A stretch of 64,000 nt of DNA from Caldimonas mangrovi (GTDB lineage Bacteria; Pseudomonadota; Gammaproteobacteria; Burkholderiales; Burkholderiaceae_C), in NCBI RefSeq assembly GCF_023721835.1, contig NZ_JAMKFE010000002.1:310001-374000 (forward strand), in the 5' to 3' direction. The position numbers and the translations under genes are program-made. The notes under the pieces were generated by a model. The model saw only the letters and a program-made list of their open reading frames with translations, did not search any database and was not told the DNA's origin. Shown piece by piece: positions 48,380 through 58,123 of the stretch. Position 1 is the first letter of the stretch; every line of letters starts with the position of its first letter.

Positions 48380-48430
48380 CGCCGCCTCCGGTGTCGCCAG
48401 GCCTCGACGCGCTCAGACCTCGACACTGCC

Positions 48431-49465
48431 ATGCCCAAGGCCATCGACCACCTTGCCGCCCTCACGGGCTACCGTGATCGCGACCTGCTGGACGTGACAC
48501 TTGCCCACGCGCTGATGGACCTGCTCCATCCGCTCGAGGTGGCGGTCTGGAAACTGGTCGGCGAGGGCGATCAATCTCGTTGGCTGCTGCGCGCCCGGCT
48601 GGAGGACCAGCAGGTGACCGCGGTATCCGACCCGCCGTGGGTGGCGTTCGAAGATCTACCACCTCGCGACACGGCCACGCTGCGCAGCGATTGCATCGGC
48701 GCGCAGGCGGTGGTGTGCGGCGAGACCGACGACGGCGAGCGCATCACGCTGTTTCCCCTGCTGGCCGAGGGCGAGGCGATCGGCGTCATCGAAGTGCGCA
48801 CCGAAGCGCCGGTGGGGGCCGGGACCCAGCGCATGGTCAACAGCATCCTGCGCATCTATCGCAACTTCCATGGGCTGCTCGACTACAGCGAGCGCGATAC
48901 GCTCACCGGCCTGCTGAATCGCAAGACCTTCGACGAAGCGTTCCTGAAGACCGCGCTGCGGCCCGCCGGACCGGCGCAGGGCAGCAGCGACGAGCGCCGG
49001 CACGACGCGTCGTCGGCGCGTCACTGGCTCGGCGTCGTCGACATCGACCACTTCAAGCTCGTCAACGACCGTTTCGGCCACCTGATCGGCGACGAGGTGC
49101 TGCTGCTGGTCGCGCGCATCCTGCGCAGCACCTTCCGTTTCCAGGACCGGCTCTACCGTTTCGGCGGGGAAGAATTTGTCGTGTTGTTGCGCTGCGCCAG
49201 CGAGGAAGACGCGTCCCACGCCTTCGAGCGTTTGCGCCTGAACATGGAGAACTACGTCTTTCCACAGGTCGGGAAGGTCACTGCCAGCGTGGGCTTCACC
49301 GAGGTGCTGCCGGGCGACGCTCCCAGCGCCGCTTTCGAGCGTGCCGATCAGGCGGTCTATTTCGCCAAGCAGAACGGCCGCAACCGCGTCTGCGGACACG
49401 GTGAACTGGTGCGCCAGGGGCTGCTGAAAGATTCGACCAAGATCGGCGACATCGAGCTGTTCTGA
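48431..49465 (+). CDS. Diguanylate cyclase (GGDEF domain)
   Basis: Makes cyclic di-GMP from two GTP. The 344-residue protein has an N-terminal sensor-like region (about 1-150, perhaps GAF) and a GGDEF domain (about 155-335): DTLTGLLNRKTFDEAF opens it, the catalytic motif RFGGEEFVVLL is near residue 240, and RFQD five residues before GGEEF fits the inhibitory I-site RxxD. A glycine-poor insertion (residues 180-196) sits after the first strand. It follows chpA at 51 bases on the same strand, so it may be co-expressed with the pilus system. Confidence 0.93.
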   Translation: MPKAIDHLAALTGYRDRDLLDVTLAHALMDLLHPLEVAVWKLVGEGDQSRWLLRARLEDQQVTAVSDPPWVAFEDLPPRDTATLRSDCIGAQAVVCGETDDGERITLFPLLAEGEAIGVIEVRTEAPVGAGTQRMVNSILRIYRNFHGLLDYSERDTLTGLLNRKTFDEAFLKTALRPAGPAQGSSDERRHDASSARHWLGVVDIDHFKLVNDRFGHLIGDEVLLLVARILRSTFRFQDRLYRFGGEEFVVLLRCASEEDASHAFERLRLNMENYVFPQVGKVTASVGFTEVLPGDAPSAAFERADQAVYFAKQNGRNRVCGHGELVRQGLLKDSTKIGDIELF

Positions 49466-49495
49466 GCGTGCTCGCGAGGCGAGGCAGCCCCAGTT

Positions 49496-50974
49496 TCAGC
49501 GCGTCCGCTTCACGGCCGCGAACCGTTGCAGCGTGCGCTGCCGTGCGTCGTTGTGCGAGACGATGGGCTCCGGGTAGTCCGCTCCCAGGTGCAGGCCGGC
49601 CGCCTCCAGTTCCACGGGCTTGGCGAGCCAGGGCGCGTGCAGCGCCGTGTCGGGCAGCTTCGCCAGTTGCGGCAGGTAGCGTCGGATGAAACGGCCCTCA
49701 GGATCGAACTTTCGGCTTTGCGCGACGGGATTGAAGATGCGGAAGTACGGCTGCGCGTCGCAGCCGGTCGACGCGGCCCACTGCCAGCCGCCGTTGTTGG
49801 CGGCCAGGTCGTAGTCGTTCAGCTTTTCGGCGAAATAGCGCTCGCCCCAGCGCCAATCGATGCCGAGGTCCTTGACGAGAAAGCTGGCGGTGATCATGCG
49901 CAGCCGGTTGTGCATGTAACCGGTCTGGTTGATCTGGGCCATCGCGGCGTCGACGAGGGGAAAGCCGGTCCGGCCCTCGCACCAGGCCGAGAACAGGCGC
50001 TCGGCGTGTTTGCCGTGCTCCCAGCGCAGGGCATCGTACTCGGGCCGCCAGCTGTGCCCCACGACACGTGGATGGTGGTGCAGGATCTGATGGTAGAAGT
50101 CGCGCCACACCAATTCCGACAGCCAGGTCTGCGCACCGCGCGAGCCGGCGCTGCTGCGCTCCCATGCGAGCTGGGCCACTTCACGGATCGACAGCGTGCC
50201 GAACCGCAGGTGCACCGATAAATAGCTCGGCCCCTTCACCGCCGGGAAGTCGCGGGTCTCGTGGTAGCGGTCGATCCGCTCGAGGAAGTCGTCCAGCAAC
50301 TCGTACCCGCCGCGTGTGCCGATCGGCACCTTCAGTTGATGCAGGTTGGTCGGCTCGAAGCCCAGGTCGCGCAGCGGCGGCACACCCCGGCGGTGCTGGG
50401 CCGGCCGGGGCGCCAGTGCGTCGGCGTAGCGCGCCACCGGATAGGGTTTCAAGTAAAAGGGCGCCAGTTGCTTCAACCAGGCGTTCTTGTAGGGCGTGAA
50501 CACGCCATACGCGGTGCCGGCGACCGTCATCACCTCGTCGGCCTCGAAGACGACGATGTCCTTGGCCGTGTGCAGCATCACGCCCACGTCGGCGAGCAGG
50601 CCGCGCACTTTGGCGTCGCGCGCATGGGAGGCGGGCTCGTGGTCGTGGTTCGCGTAGACGGCCTGCACATGCAGATCCACCGCCAGACGCGGGATCCATT
50701 CGGTCGCCTTGCCGTGCAGCACGACCAGCCCCACATCGGCGCGGCCGTGCTGCTCGCCCAGGTGGCGCAGCGTTTCGTCCAGTTCGACCACGCTGTCGCG
50801 GATGAACTCGACGCGTCGGTCGGCCCGCGGCAGCGGGTCGAGGATATCGGTGTCGAACACGAAGGCGCACCAGACGCGCCGGGCGCCCTTCAGGGCGTGG
50901 TACAGCGCAGCATGATCGTGCGCCCGCAGATCGCGGCGGAACCAGACCAGCGCCGAGTCCAGGATTTTCTCCAT
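49496..50974 (-). CDS. phr: Cyclobutane pyrimidine dimer photolyase
   Basis: Repairs UV-induced cyclobutane dimers with light, using FADH- and an antenna chromophore. From ATG 50974 (MEKILDSALVWFRRDLR) the protein is 492 residues; an ATG nine bases upstream is possible. The N-terminal photolyase domain holds VWFRRDLRAHDH. FAD-site segments are LSVHLRFGTLS near residue 245, WLSELVWRDFYHQIL near 285, DAAMAQINQTGYMHNRLRM near 350 and LAANNGGWQWAAST near 400. It is divergent from yqgE with 34 bases between the starts. Confidence 0.94.
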   Translation of the reverse strand: MEKILDSALVWFRRDLRAHDHAALYHALKGARRVWCAFVFDTDILDPLPRADRRVEFIRDSVVELDETLRHLGEQHGRADVGLVVLHGKATEWIPRLAVDLHVQAVYANHDHEPASHARDAKVRGLLADVGVMLHTAKDIVVFEADEVMTVAGTAYGVFTPYKNAWLKQLAPFYLKPYPVARYADALAPRPAQHRRGVPPLRDLGFEPTNLHQLKVPIGTRGGYELLDDFLERIDRYHETRDFPAVKGPSYLSVHLRFGTLSIREVAQLAWERSSAGSRGAQTWLSELVWRDFYHQILHHHPRVVGHSWRPEYDALRWEHGKHAERLFSAWCEGRTGFPLVDAAMAQINQTGYMHNRLRMITASFLVKDLGIDWRWGERYFAEKLNDYDLAANNGGWQWAASTGCDAQPYFRIFNPVAQSRKFDPEGRFIRRYLPQLAKLPDTALHAPWLAKPVELEAAGLHLGADYPEPIVSHNDARQRTLQRFAAVKRTR

Positions 50975-51008
50975 GGGGCGCATGTTCGCAGAGGAATAGA
51001 ATCCGCGC

Positions 51009-51584
51009 ATGGCCGCCGACCCCGCCAGCATCAACCTGACCAACCAGTTCCTGATCGCCATGCCCGGCATGGCGGACGATACCTTTGCCGGCGCCGTGGT
51101 CTACCTGTGCGAACACACCGACAAAGGCGCCCTCGGGCTGGTCATCAACAAGCCGATCGACATCAAGCTGCGCAACCTGTTCGAGAAGGTCGAGTTGACG
51201 CTCGACCGCGAAGACCTGGCCGAGACGCCCGTGTTCTTCGGCGGCCCGGTACAAACGGAGCGCGGCTTCGTGCTGCATGAGCCGGTGGGAAGCCACTACA
51301 ACTCTTCGCTGGCGATCCCCGGCGGGCTGGAGATGACCACCAGCAAGGACGTGCTGGAAGCACTGTCCAACGGCGCGGGTCCCAGGAAGGTGCTGGTGAC
51401 GCTGGGCTACAGCGGCTGGAGCGCCGGCCAGCTCGAAGACGAGATCGCCCGCAACGGCTGGCTGAACGTCTCGGCCGCACCCGAGGTGATCTTCGACACG
51501 CCGATCGAGCGGCGCTACGAGCGCGCGCTATCGCTGCTCGGCATCCACCCCAGCATGCTGATGCAGGAGGCGGGGCACGCATGA
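51009..51584 (+). CDS. YqgE/AlgH family protein
   Basis: A 191-residue member of UPF0301: [38 protein letters not shown] at the start, [16 protein letters not shown] near residue 78 and [20 protein letters not shown] near residue 136. Function uncertain (AlgH was first linked to alginate regulation). TAGAAT (50997-51002) lies six bases before the ATG, so a leaderless start is possible, although GAGGAA at 50991-50996 could be a distant ribosome-binding site. The gene is followed by ruvX with a four-base overlap. Confidence 0.92.
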   Translation: MAADPASINLTNQFLIAMPGMADDTFAGAVVYLCEHTDKGALGLVINKPIDIKLRNLFEKVELTLDREDLAETPVFFGGPVQTERGFVLHEPVGSHYNSSLAIPGGLEMTTSKDVLEALSNGAGPRKVLVTLGYSGWSAGQLEDEIARNGWLNVSAAPEVIFDTPIERRYERALSLLGIHPSMLMQEAGHA

Positions 51585-51997
51585 GCCCGGCCGGTGCCGA
51601 CTCGCCCGACCGTCCCCGCAGCTTTCTCGCTTTCGATTTCGGGCTCAAGCGTGTGGGTGTCGCATCGGGCAACTCGCTGACGGGCACCGCCCAGCCGCTG
51701 CGCACGGTCGCGGCCGAGGGTGACGCCCGCTTCGCGGCGATCGGCCGGCTGATCGACGAATGGCAGCCCGACGCATTGGTGGTGGGCGTGCCCTTCCACC
51801 CGGACGGGGGCGCACACGAGAACACCGTACGCGCGCGTCGCTTTGCGCGTCAGCTGCACGGCCGCTTTCGGCTGCCGGTGCACGAGGTCGACGAGCGCTA
51901 CACCACCACCGAAGCGCAGGCGGCCGGCGTGCGCGATGCCGACGCGGCTGCAGCCTGCATCATCCTCGAACAGTACCTGCGGACGACACCGACATGA
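51581..51997 (+). CDS. ruvX: Holliday junction resolvase-like YqgF/RuvX
   Basis: A 138-residue RNase H-fold protein of the YqgF family, implicated in 16S rRNA 5'-end maturation and possibly DNA junction processing. [17 protein letters not shown] near residue 14 holds the first catalytic Asp, [16 protein letters not shown] near residue 65 is the central motif, and [11 protein letters not shown] near residue 104 has the Asp/Glu pair. It overlaps yqgE and pyrR by four bases each, so the three genes are translationally coupled. Confidence 0.94.
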   Translation: MSPAGADSPDRPRSFLAFDFGLKRVGVASGNSLTGTAQPLRTVAAEGDARFAAIGRLIDEWQPDALVVGVPFHPDGGAHENTVRARRFARQLHGRFRLPVHEVDERYTTTEAQAAGVRDADAAAACIILEQYLRTTPT

Positions 51998-52500
51998 GCA
52001 CCTTGCATCTCGACGCCGAAGCGATCTACCTCGACCTGAAAACCGGCGTGCACGGCCTGTTGCGGCCGGACAGCGTGCTGGTCGGCATCTGGTCCGGGGG
52101 AGCCTGGCTGTCGGAGCGGTTGCAGCGCGATCTGGCGCTGCCCGGCGAGCACGGCGTGATCTCCAGCGCCTTGCACCGCGACGACTTCGGGTCGCGCGGG
52201 CTGTCCGGCGGCGCCGATCACACCAGATTGCCGTTCGACGTGAAGGACCGCCACATTTTGCTGATCGACGATGTGCTCTACACCGGCCGCACGACGCGGG
52301 CGGTGCTCAACGAGCTGTTCGACTTCGGCCGCCCCGCCAGCGTGACGCTCGCGGTGCTGGTCGACCGCGGCGGGCGCGAACTGCCGATCCAACCGGCCTT
52401 CTCGGCCGCACGCGTGTCGCTGCCGCCGACGCAGCGGCTGTCGCTCGCGCGTGACGAGCAGGGCCGCTTCAGCTTCGACGTCAAGGCGCTGTCACTCTGA
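51994..52500 (+). CDS. pyrR: PyrR-like uracil phosphoribosyltransferase/regulator
   Basis: A 168-residue type I phosphoribosyltransferase. The PRPP-binding motif [19 protein letters not shown] near residue 87 and [10 protein letters not shown] near residue 35 are clear. In Bacillus, PyrR binds pyr mRNA to control attenuation; in proteobacteria that role is doubtful, and no PyrR-type attenuator is seen in the 26 bases before pyrB. The start ATG at 51994 overlaps the ruvX stop. Its position right before pyrB supports a link to pyrimidine synthesis. Confidence 0.93.
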   Translation: MSTLHLDAEAIYLDLKTGVHGLLRPDSVLVGIWSGGAWLSERLQRDLALPGEHGVISSALHRDDFGSRGLSGGADHTRLPFDVKDRHILLIDDVLYTGRTTRAVLNELFDFGRPASVTLAVLVDRGGRELPIQPAFSAARVSLPPTQRLSLARDEQGRFSFDVKALSL

Positions 52501-52526
52501 GAACAAAAGTCCCCCAAGAGGCCGTC

Positions 52527-53489
52527 ATGCTCTACAAGCGCAACCCGCAGCTCAACAAGAACGGCGAGCTGATCCACCTGCTGTCGATCGAGGGCCTGCC
52601 GCGGCAGGTGATCCACCACATCCTCGACACCGCCGAGACCTTCCTGAGCGTCAACGATCGGGAGGTCAAGAAGGTGCCCCTCTTGCGCGGCAAGAGCGTG
52701 TTCAACCTGTTCTTCGAGAACAGCACCCGCACGCGCACCACCTTCGAGATTGCCGCCAAGCGCCTGTCGGCCGACGTGCTCAACCTCGACATCGCGCGCT
52801 CGTCGACCGCCAAGGGCGAAAGCCTGCTCGACACCATCGCCAACCTGTCGGCCATGCACGCCGATATGTTTGTCGTGCGTCACAGCGAGTCGGGCGCGCC
52901 GTACCTGATCGCGCAGCACTGCGCGCCACACGTGCATGTCGTGAATGCCGGCGACGGCCGCCACGCGCACCCGACCCAAGGGCTGCTCGACATGTACACG
53001 ATCCGCCACTACAAGAAGGACTTCACCGGGCTGACCGTCGCGATCGTCGGCGACATCGTGCATTCGCGCGTGGCGCGCTCCGACATCCATGCGCTGACCA
53101 CCCTCGGCGTGGCCGAGGTGCGCGTGGTCGGCCCCAAGACGCTGGTGCCCGGCGACCTGAAGGAGATGGGCGTGCGCGTGTGCCACGACATGAAGGAAGG
53201 CATCCGCGACGCCGACGTGGTGATCATGCTGCGGCTGCAGAACGAGCGCATGAGCGGCGCGCTGCTGCCGTCGGCCGGTGAATTCTTCAAGAACTTCGGC
53301 CTCACGCCCGAGAAACTGGCCCACGCCAAGCCCGACGCCATCGTGATGCACCCCGGCCCGATCAACCGCGGCGTCGAGATCGACTCGGCCGTGGCCGACG
53401 GCAAGCAGAGCGTCATCCTGCCGCAAGTGACGTTCGGCATCGCGGTGCGCATGGCGGTGATGTCCATCATCGCCGGCAACGAGGCCTGA
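52527..53489 (+). CDS. pyrB: Aspartate carbamoyltransferase catalytic subunit
   Basis: Second step of pyrimidine synthesis: carbamoyl phosphate plus aspartate gives carbamoyl aspartate. The 320-residue protein has the carbamoyl-phosphate motif [13 protein letters not shown] near residue 65, [17 protein letters not shown] near residue 148, and [12 protein letters not shown] near residue 279. No regulatory PyrI is present; the neighbouring PyrC-like protein probably forms the complex partner, as in Pseudomonas. Confidence 0.97.
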   Translation: MLYKRNPQLNKNGELIHLLSIEGLPRQVIHHILDTAETFLSVNDREVKKVPLLRGKSVFNLFFENSTRTRTTFEIAAKRLSADVLNLDIARSSTAKGESLLDTIANLSAMHADMFVVRHSESGAPYLIAQHCAPHVHVVNAGDGRHAHPTQGLLDMYTIRHYKKDFTGLTVAIVGDIVHSRVARSDIHALTTLGVAEVRVVGPKTLVPGDLKEMGVRVCHDMKEGIRDADVVIMLRLQNERMSGALLPSAGEFFKNFGLTPEKLAHAKPDAIVMHPGPINRGVEIDSAVADGKQSVILPQVTFGIAVRMAVMSIIAGNEA

Positions 53490-53511
53490 CCGAAGCACGG
53501 GGCAGCAACAC

Positions 53512-54819
53512 ATGAAGATCCTCATCAAGAACGGCCGCCTGATCGATCCGGCCTCCACTCTGGACCGCGTCGGCGACGTCGCCATCGCTGCCGGCCGTAT
53601 CGTCTCGCTCGGCAGCGTCAGCGCCGACTTCGGCGCAGACCGCGTGATAGACGCGGGCGGCCTGGTCGTCGCCCCTGGGCTGGTCGACCTGTCGGTGCGG
53701 CTGCGTGAGCCGGGCCATGAGCACGAAGGTATGCTCGAAAGTGAAATGGCGGCTGCGGTTGCCGGTGGCGTGACCAGCCTGGTGTGCCCGCCCGACACCG
53801 ATCCGCCCCTCGACGAACCGGGCCTGGTCGAGATGCTGAAGTTCCGGGCGCGCAACCTCAACCAGTCGCGGCTGTACCCGCTAGGCGCGCTGACGCGCGG
53901 CCTGGCCGGCGAGGCGCTCACCGAGATGGCCGAGCTGACGGAAGCCGGCTGTGTCGGCTTCTCGCAGGCCGACGTGGCGCTCGAGAACACGCTGGTGCTG
54001 CAGCGCGCGCTGCAGTACGCCGCAAGTTTCGGCTACACCGTCTGGCTGCGCCCGCAGGACGCGCACCTCGGCAAGGGGGTGGCGGCGAGCGGAGCGGTCG
54101 CGACACGGCTGGGCCTGTCGGGCGTGCCCGTCATCGCCGAGACCATCGCGCTGCACACGATCTTCGAACTGGTGCGCACCATCGGCGCACGCGTGCACCT
54201 GTGCCGGCTCAGCAGCGCCGCGGGTCTGGCGCTGGTGCGCGCAGCGAAGGACCAGGGGCTGCCCGTCACCTGTGACGTCAGCGTCAACCACCTGCACCTG
54301 ACCGATGTCGACATCGGCTACTTCAATGCAGCGATGCGGCTGACGCCGCCGCTGCGCCAGCAGCGCGACCGCGATGCGATTCGCGCCGCGCTGGCCGACG
54401 GCACCATCGATGCGCTGACCAGCGACCACACGCCGGTCGACGAAGACGCCAAGACGCTGCCTTTCGGTGAAGCCGAGCCGGGTGCGACCGGGCTCGAACT
54501 GCTGCTGAGCCTGGCGCTGAAGTGGGGCCGGGACACCGGCGCCGGCCTGATGCGGCCGTTGGCGGTGGTCACGAGCGAGCCGGTGCGCGTGCTAGGCGAC
54601 GCGATCGGATCGCTGGCGTCCAGCACTGGGCGCCTGGTCGAGGGAGGCTTGGCCGACCTGTGCCTGTTCGACCCGGAAGCAACCTGGCGGGTCGAGCCTG
54701 CACAACTGAAGAGCCAAGGCCGCCACACCCCGTTCACCGGCTACGAACTGCCAGGCCGCGTGCGCTGCACCGTGGTGGCCGGGCAGGTGGCCTACGAGTC
54801 CGAGCTGCCGACGGCCTGA
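53512..54819 (+). CDS. pyrC': Dihydroorotase-like protein lacking metal-binding histidines (PyrC')
   Basis: A 435-residue amidohydrolase-fold protein of the dihydroorotase family. Active enzymes carry DxHxHxREPG early; here the same segment reads GLVDLSVRLREPG, so the HxH metal pair is missing. SDHTPVDEDAK near residue 308 retains part of the later motif. In Pseudomonas a similar inactive PyrC' is needed structurally by PyrB. I infer the same here; a true PyrC should be elsewhere on the chromosome. The gene starts 22 bases after pyrB. Confidence 0.9.
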   Translation: MKILIKNGRLIDPASTLDRVGDVAIAAGRIVSLGSVSADFGADRVIDAGGLVVAPGLVDLSVRLREPGHEHEGMLESEMAAAVAGGVTSLVCPPDTDPPLDEPGLVEMLKFRARNLNQSRLYPLGALTRGLAGEALTEMAELTEAGCVGFSQADVALENTLVLQRALQYAASFGYTVWLRPQDAHLGKGVAASGAVATRLGLSGVPVIAETIALHTIFELVRTIGARVHLCRLSSAAGLALVRAAKDQGLPVTCDVSVNHLHLTDVDIGYFNAAMRLTPPLRQQRDRDAIRAALADGTIDALTSDHTPVDEDAKTLPFGEAEPGATGLELLLSLALKWGRDTGAGLMRPLAVVTSEPVRVLGDAIGSLASSTGRLVEGGLADLCLFDPEATWRVEPAQLKSQGRHTPFTGYELPGRVRCTVVAGQVAYESELPTA

Positions 54820-54840
54820 CGATTCACCGGACGCAAAGCG

Positions 54841-55569
54841 ATGCGCGCGATGGTGCGGCTCGTCCGGCTGGTGTTGCACGTGCTGCACGGGCTTGCCATC
54901 GTCCTGCTGCGCTTCGATCGGCTCGACGCCCCGGCGCGGCGCGAACGGGTGCGCTGGTGGTCGCTGAAGCTGCTGCGCCTACTGGACATCGAACTCATCG
55001 TCGGCGGCACGCCGCGTCCCGGTGCGAAGCTTTATGTCGCCAATCACATCTCCTGGCTGGACATCGTCGCGATCAACGCCGTGTCGCCCGCGCGCTTCGT
55101 GTCCAAGGCCGAGGTGAAGCGCTGGCCGCTGATCCACCGGCTGGTGTCGGCGGCCGATACGCTCTACATCGAGCGTGAGCGGCGGCGCGATGCGATGCGT
55201 GTGGTGCACCAGGTGGCCGATGCACTGCGTGCCGGCGACACGGTCGCGGTGTTTCCCGAGGGCACCACGTCCGACGGCACCGCCTTGCTGCCGTTTCACG
55301 CCAACATCCTGCAGGCGGCCATCGCGACCGAAGCGCCGGTGCAACCGATCGCACTGCGCTACAGCGACGCCGATCATGCCGTGAGCCGGGCGGCCGCCTA
55401 TGTCGGCGATACCAGCCTGGTGCAATCGCTGTGGTGGGTCGTGTGTGCTCGTTCGCTGCAGGTGCGTGTCGGCTTCCTGCCGGCCGAAGGCACCCGGCAT
55501 GCCGACCGGCGTGCACTCGCGCAGGGCCTGGCCGACCGCATTGCCGCCCATCTGTCGACACTGCACTGA
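54841..55569 (+). CDS. 1-acyl-sn-glycerol-3-phosphate acyltransferase-like protein
   Basis: A 242-residue membrane acyltransferase of the PlsC family that would turn lysophosphatidate into phosphatidate. The catalytic NHISWLD (HX4D) is near residue 68, and the acceptor motif FPEGTTSDG is near residue 138. An N-terminal hydrophobic helix (about 5-25) anchors it. A second copy of plsC elsewhere cannot be excluded. It follows pyrC' by 21 bases on the same strand. Confidence 0.9.
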   Translation: MRAMVRLVRLVLHVLHGLAIVLLRFDRLDAPARRERVRWWSLKLLRLLDIELIVGGTPRPGAKLYVANHISWLDIVAINAVSPARFVSKAEVKRWPLIHRLVSAADTLYIERERRRDAMRVVHQVADALRAGDTVAVFPEGTTSDGTALLPFHANILQAAIATEAPVQPIALRYSDADHAVSRAAAYVGDTSLVQSLWWVVCARSLQVRVGFLPAEGTRHADRRALAQGLADRIAAHLSTLH

Positions 55570-55707
55570 CAGGCCCCGGGGCGCAGCCGGCGCTCACTTG
55601 CGGGCCTCGGCGTTCAAGTTTTTCTGCCGTCTGCCGAAATCCGGTCAGGGAGGGTGTCCTGGGGAGGTCACGCAGTTCGACTCCGCACAAGCGGGGAAGG
55701 AGGCGGC

Positions 55708-56826
55708 ATGCAACTGCTCCAGCTGGTCCAGGACCAGGTGCGTTTGGGGATTCCTCTGCCCTGGGGCATCCGCGATGCGCACGGCAAGCTCCTGCTGGCG
55801 AGAGGCCAGGTGCTGACCGACCCCGGCCAACTGGCCACGCTGCTCACACGCGGCGCCTTCGTCGACGAAGAAGAGATGAAGGCCGCACGCCGGCGCGAGG
55901 CCGACACCCCCAGCGAGAACCCGTTCGGCCTGTGGGAACACCTGTCCTTGCGGCTCGCACACGTATTGCGCTCGTCGTCCAGCGAACCCAGGTTTCCAGA
56001 CCGCATCGCCGAGCTGGCGCGGCAACTCGTCACCCTCGCGCGCCAGGACGCCGACATCGGCATCTACCTGATCCTGCGACAGGACCCGAATCGGCACGCG
56101 CTCTACGGCGTCACCCACTCGGTGCATGCGGCGCTGGTGAGTCTGCTGATGGCGCAGCGCCTCGGCTGGGATGAAGCGCGCATCTCGACGCTCGTGCGAG
56201 CCGCACTGACCATGAACATCGCGATGATCGATCTGCAGGGCCGGCTCGCCGCGCAGGCGCTGCCCTTGACCGAAAGCCAGCGCGCGCTGGTGCAGGGCCA
56301 CCCGATGGCCGGGGTGGAGATGCTCAGGGCGGCCGGCGTCGACGATGCCGAGTGGCTGCGCGCAGTCGGTGAACACCACGAACAGCCGAGCGGCGCCGGC
56401 TATCCGCTGGCCTTGCAGGAGGTGTCGGAGCCGGCCCGCTTGCTGCACCAGGCCGACGTCTTCACGGCCCGGATCAGCGCACGTGCCGGCCGGCCGGCAC
56501 TGCCGGCCAATCACGCCGCGCGCGAGCTGTTCATCGAGGGCCAGGGCGACGCACTGGCCGCCGCGCTGATCAAGGAGTTCGGGATCTATCCGCCGGGCTG
56601 TTTCGTGAAGCTGCAGTCCGGCGAGACTGCCGTCGTGGTGCGCCGCGGGGCCAACGCGAGTGCTCCACTGGTGGCCTGTCTGACCAACCGCACCAGCGAC
56701 GCACTGGTCGACCCGGTGCGTCGCGACACGTCGCAGCGAGAGTTTGCGATCGTCGGGATCGTGCCCGACAAGGACGTGCTGGTGCGCTTGCCGGCGGAGA
56801 AGCTCTATGGCTTCAAGCCGCTCTGA
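55708..56826 (+). CDS. HD-GYP-like protein with degenerate active site
   Basis: A 372-residue protein with an N-terminal region (1-95) and an HD-GYP-type helical domain (about 115-265): YGVTHSVHAALVSLLMAQRL, then GHPMAGVEMLRAAG and GEHHEQPSGAGYP, which corresponds to the HHExxDGxGYP motif. Where active c-di-GMP phosphodiesterases have HDIGK, this protein has MNIAMID, so the namesake HD pair is missing. It is probably a binding or regulatory protein rather than an enzyme. AAGGAGG gives a strong ribosome-binding site for ATG 55708. It is convergent with gpmA. Confidence 0.8.
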   Translation: MQLLQLVQDQVRLGIPLPWGIRDAHGKLLLARGQVLTDPGQLATLLTRGAFVDEEEMKAARRREADTPSENPFGLWEHLSLRLAHVLRSSSSEPRFPDRIAELARQLVTLARQDADIGIYLILRQDPNRHALYGVTHSVHAALVSLLMAQRLGWDEARISTLVRAALTMNIAMIDLQGRLAAQALPLTESQRALVQGHPMAGVEMLRAAGVDDAEWLRAVGEHHEQPSGAGYPLALQEVSEPARLLHQADVFTARISARAGRPALPANHAARELFIEGQGDALAAALIKEFGIYPPGCFVKLQSGETAVVVRRGANASAPLVACLTNRTSDALVDPVRRDTSQREFAIVGIVPDKDVLVRLPAEKLYGFKPL

Positions 56827-56844
56827 GGATGCATCGAAACGCCG

Positions 56845-57588
56845 TCAGGCCTTGCCCTGGTTCGCCACCGCGGCAGCCGCCTTTGCCGCCGCTTCCGCGT
56901 CGCCCAGGTAGTAGTGCCTGATCGGCTTCAGGTCGGCGTCGAGTTCGTACACCAGCGGGATGCCGTTGGGAATGTTCAGCCCGACGATGTCGCTGTCGGA
57001 GATGTTGTCGAGATATTTCACCAGCGCGCGGATGCTGTTGCCGTGCGCGGCGATCACCAGCCGCTGGCCCGACTTGATGGCCGGCGCGATCGTCTCGTTC
57101 CAGTACGGCAGCACGCGTGCCACGGTGTCCTTCAGGCATTCCGTCAACGGGATGTCCGAAGGCGCGAGCTTCGCGTAGCGGATGTCCTGGCGCTGGCCGC
57201 GCGGGTCGTTCGCATCGAGCGCAGGCGGTGGCGTGTCGTAACTGCGGCGCCAGACCAGCACCTGCTCGTCGCCGTACTGCTTCGCGGTCTCGGCCTTGTT
57301 GAGGCCCTGCAGCGCGCCGTAGTGACGCTCGTTCAGGCGCCATGAATTCACCACAGGCAGCCAGGTGCGGTCCATCTGGTCGAGCACGTGCCACAGCGTC
57401 CAGACCGCACGTTTCAGCACCGAGGTGTACGCCACGTCGAAGTCGTAGCCTTCGGCCTTCAGGACGCGACCGGCCTCCTTGGCCTGCTCGACGCCGGTGG
57501 GCGTCAGATCGACGTCGGTCCAGCCCGTGAAACGGTTCTCCAGGTTCCAGGTGGACTCACCATGACGGATGAGCACGAGCTTGTACAT
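56845..57588 (-). CDS. gpmA: 2,3-bisphosphoglycerate-dependent phosphoglycerate mutase
   Basis: Interconverts 3- and 2-phosphoglycerate in glycolysis. The 247-residue protein has the phosphohistidine motif [17 protein letters not shown] at residues 6-22, [15 protein letters not shown] near residue 88, and the second catalytic His in [16 protein letters not shown] near residue 180. AGGAGG precedes the ATG. It is divergent from the rhodanese gene. Confidence 0.97.
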   Translation of the reverse strand: MYKLVLIRHGESTWNLENRFTGWTDVDLTPTGVEQAKEAGRVLKAEGYDFDVAYTSVLKRAVWTLWHVLDQMDRTWLPVVNSWRLNERHYGALQGLNKAETAKQYGDEQVLVWRRSYDTPPPALDANDPRGQRQDIRYAKLAPSDIPLTECLKDTVARVLPYWNETIAPAIKSGQRLVIAAHGNSIRALVKYLDNISDSDIVGLNIPNGIPLVYELDADLKPIRHYYLGDAEAAAKAAAAVANQGKA

Positions 57589-57644
57589 CGAAGACCTCCT
57601 GAGGTGTGTAGGGGTGCGAGGGCCCGCCCAAAAGCCCGGAATTC

Positions 57645-57650
57645 TATAAT
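57645..57650 (+). promoter_or_regulatory. Consensus -10 box upstream of the rhodanese gene
   Basis: A perfect TATAAT lies 44 bases before the GTG start at 57694 in the gap between gpmA and the rhodanese gene. No recognisable -35 is at the usual distance, so the assignment rests on the -10 alone. Confidence 0.4.
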
Positions 57651-57693
57651 CCGCGGCCGTTACAGACCCTCAACAATCGTTCGGGCTTTCTCA

Positions 57694-58107
57694 GTGAAAT
57701 TCTTCATCGACAACTGGATCCTCATCCTCGCCGCTTTCGTCTCCGGAGGCCTGCTGGTGTGGCCGATGGTCGCGCGTGGCGGCCGCGGTGGCAGCATCAG
57801 CGTTGCGCAGGCGGTGCATCTCATCAACCGCGAGAAAGGCGTCGTCGTCGACGTCAGCGACCCGGCCGAATATGCGGCCGGCCATGTCGCCGGTTCTCGC
57901 AACGTCCCTTTCGGCAGCCTGGAGAACTCCAAGGAGCTGCCGTCCAACAAGTCCCTGCCCATCGTCCTGGTTTGCCCGACCGGCGCGCGCGCGTCCCGTG
58001 CGGCCGCTACGCTGCGCAAACTGGGCTACGAGAAAGCGGTGCCGCTGACCGGCGGCGTTGCGTCGTGGCGCGAGGCCAATCTGCCGATCGAGAAATCGGC
58101 CGCCTGA
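57694..58107 (+). CDS. Membrane-anchored rhodanese-domain protein
   Basis: A 137-residue protein. An N-terminal transmembrane helix (about 5-25) is followed by a rhodanese domain (about 38-135) with the active-site Cys in IVLVCPTGARASRAA near residue 90. Start is GTG at 57694 (VKFFIDNWILILAAF); the frame extends upstream without support. Rhodaneses transfer sulfane sulfur; YibN-like members of this form precede grxC-secB-gpsA in many proteobacteria, as here. Confidence 0.92.
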   Translation: MKFFIDNWILILAAFVSGGLLVWPMVARGGRGGSISVAQAVHLINREKGVVVDVSDPAEYAAGHVAGSRNVPFGSLENSKELPSNKSLPIVLVCPTGARASRAAATLRKLGYEKAVPLTGGVASWREANLPIEKSAA

Positions 58108-58123
58108 AAATGAGGACTGCCGC

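Noticed and set aside
52501-52526. A PyrR-dependent attenuator before pyrB.
   Set aside because: The 26-base gap is too short and has no hairpin or anti-terminator.
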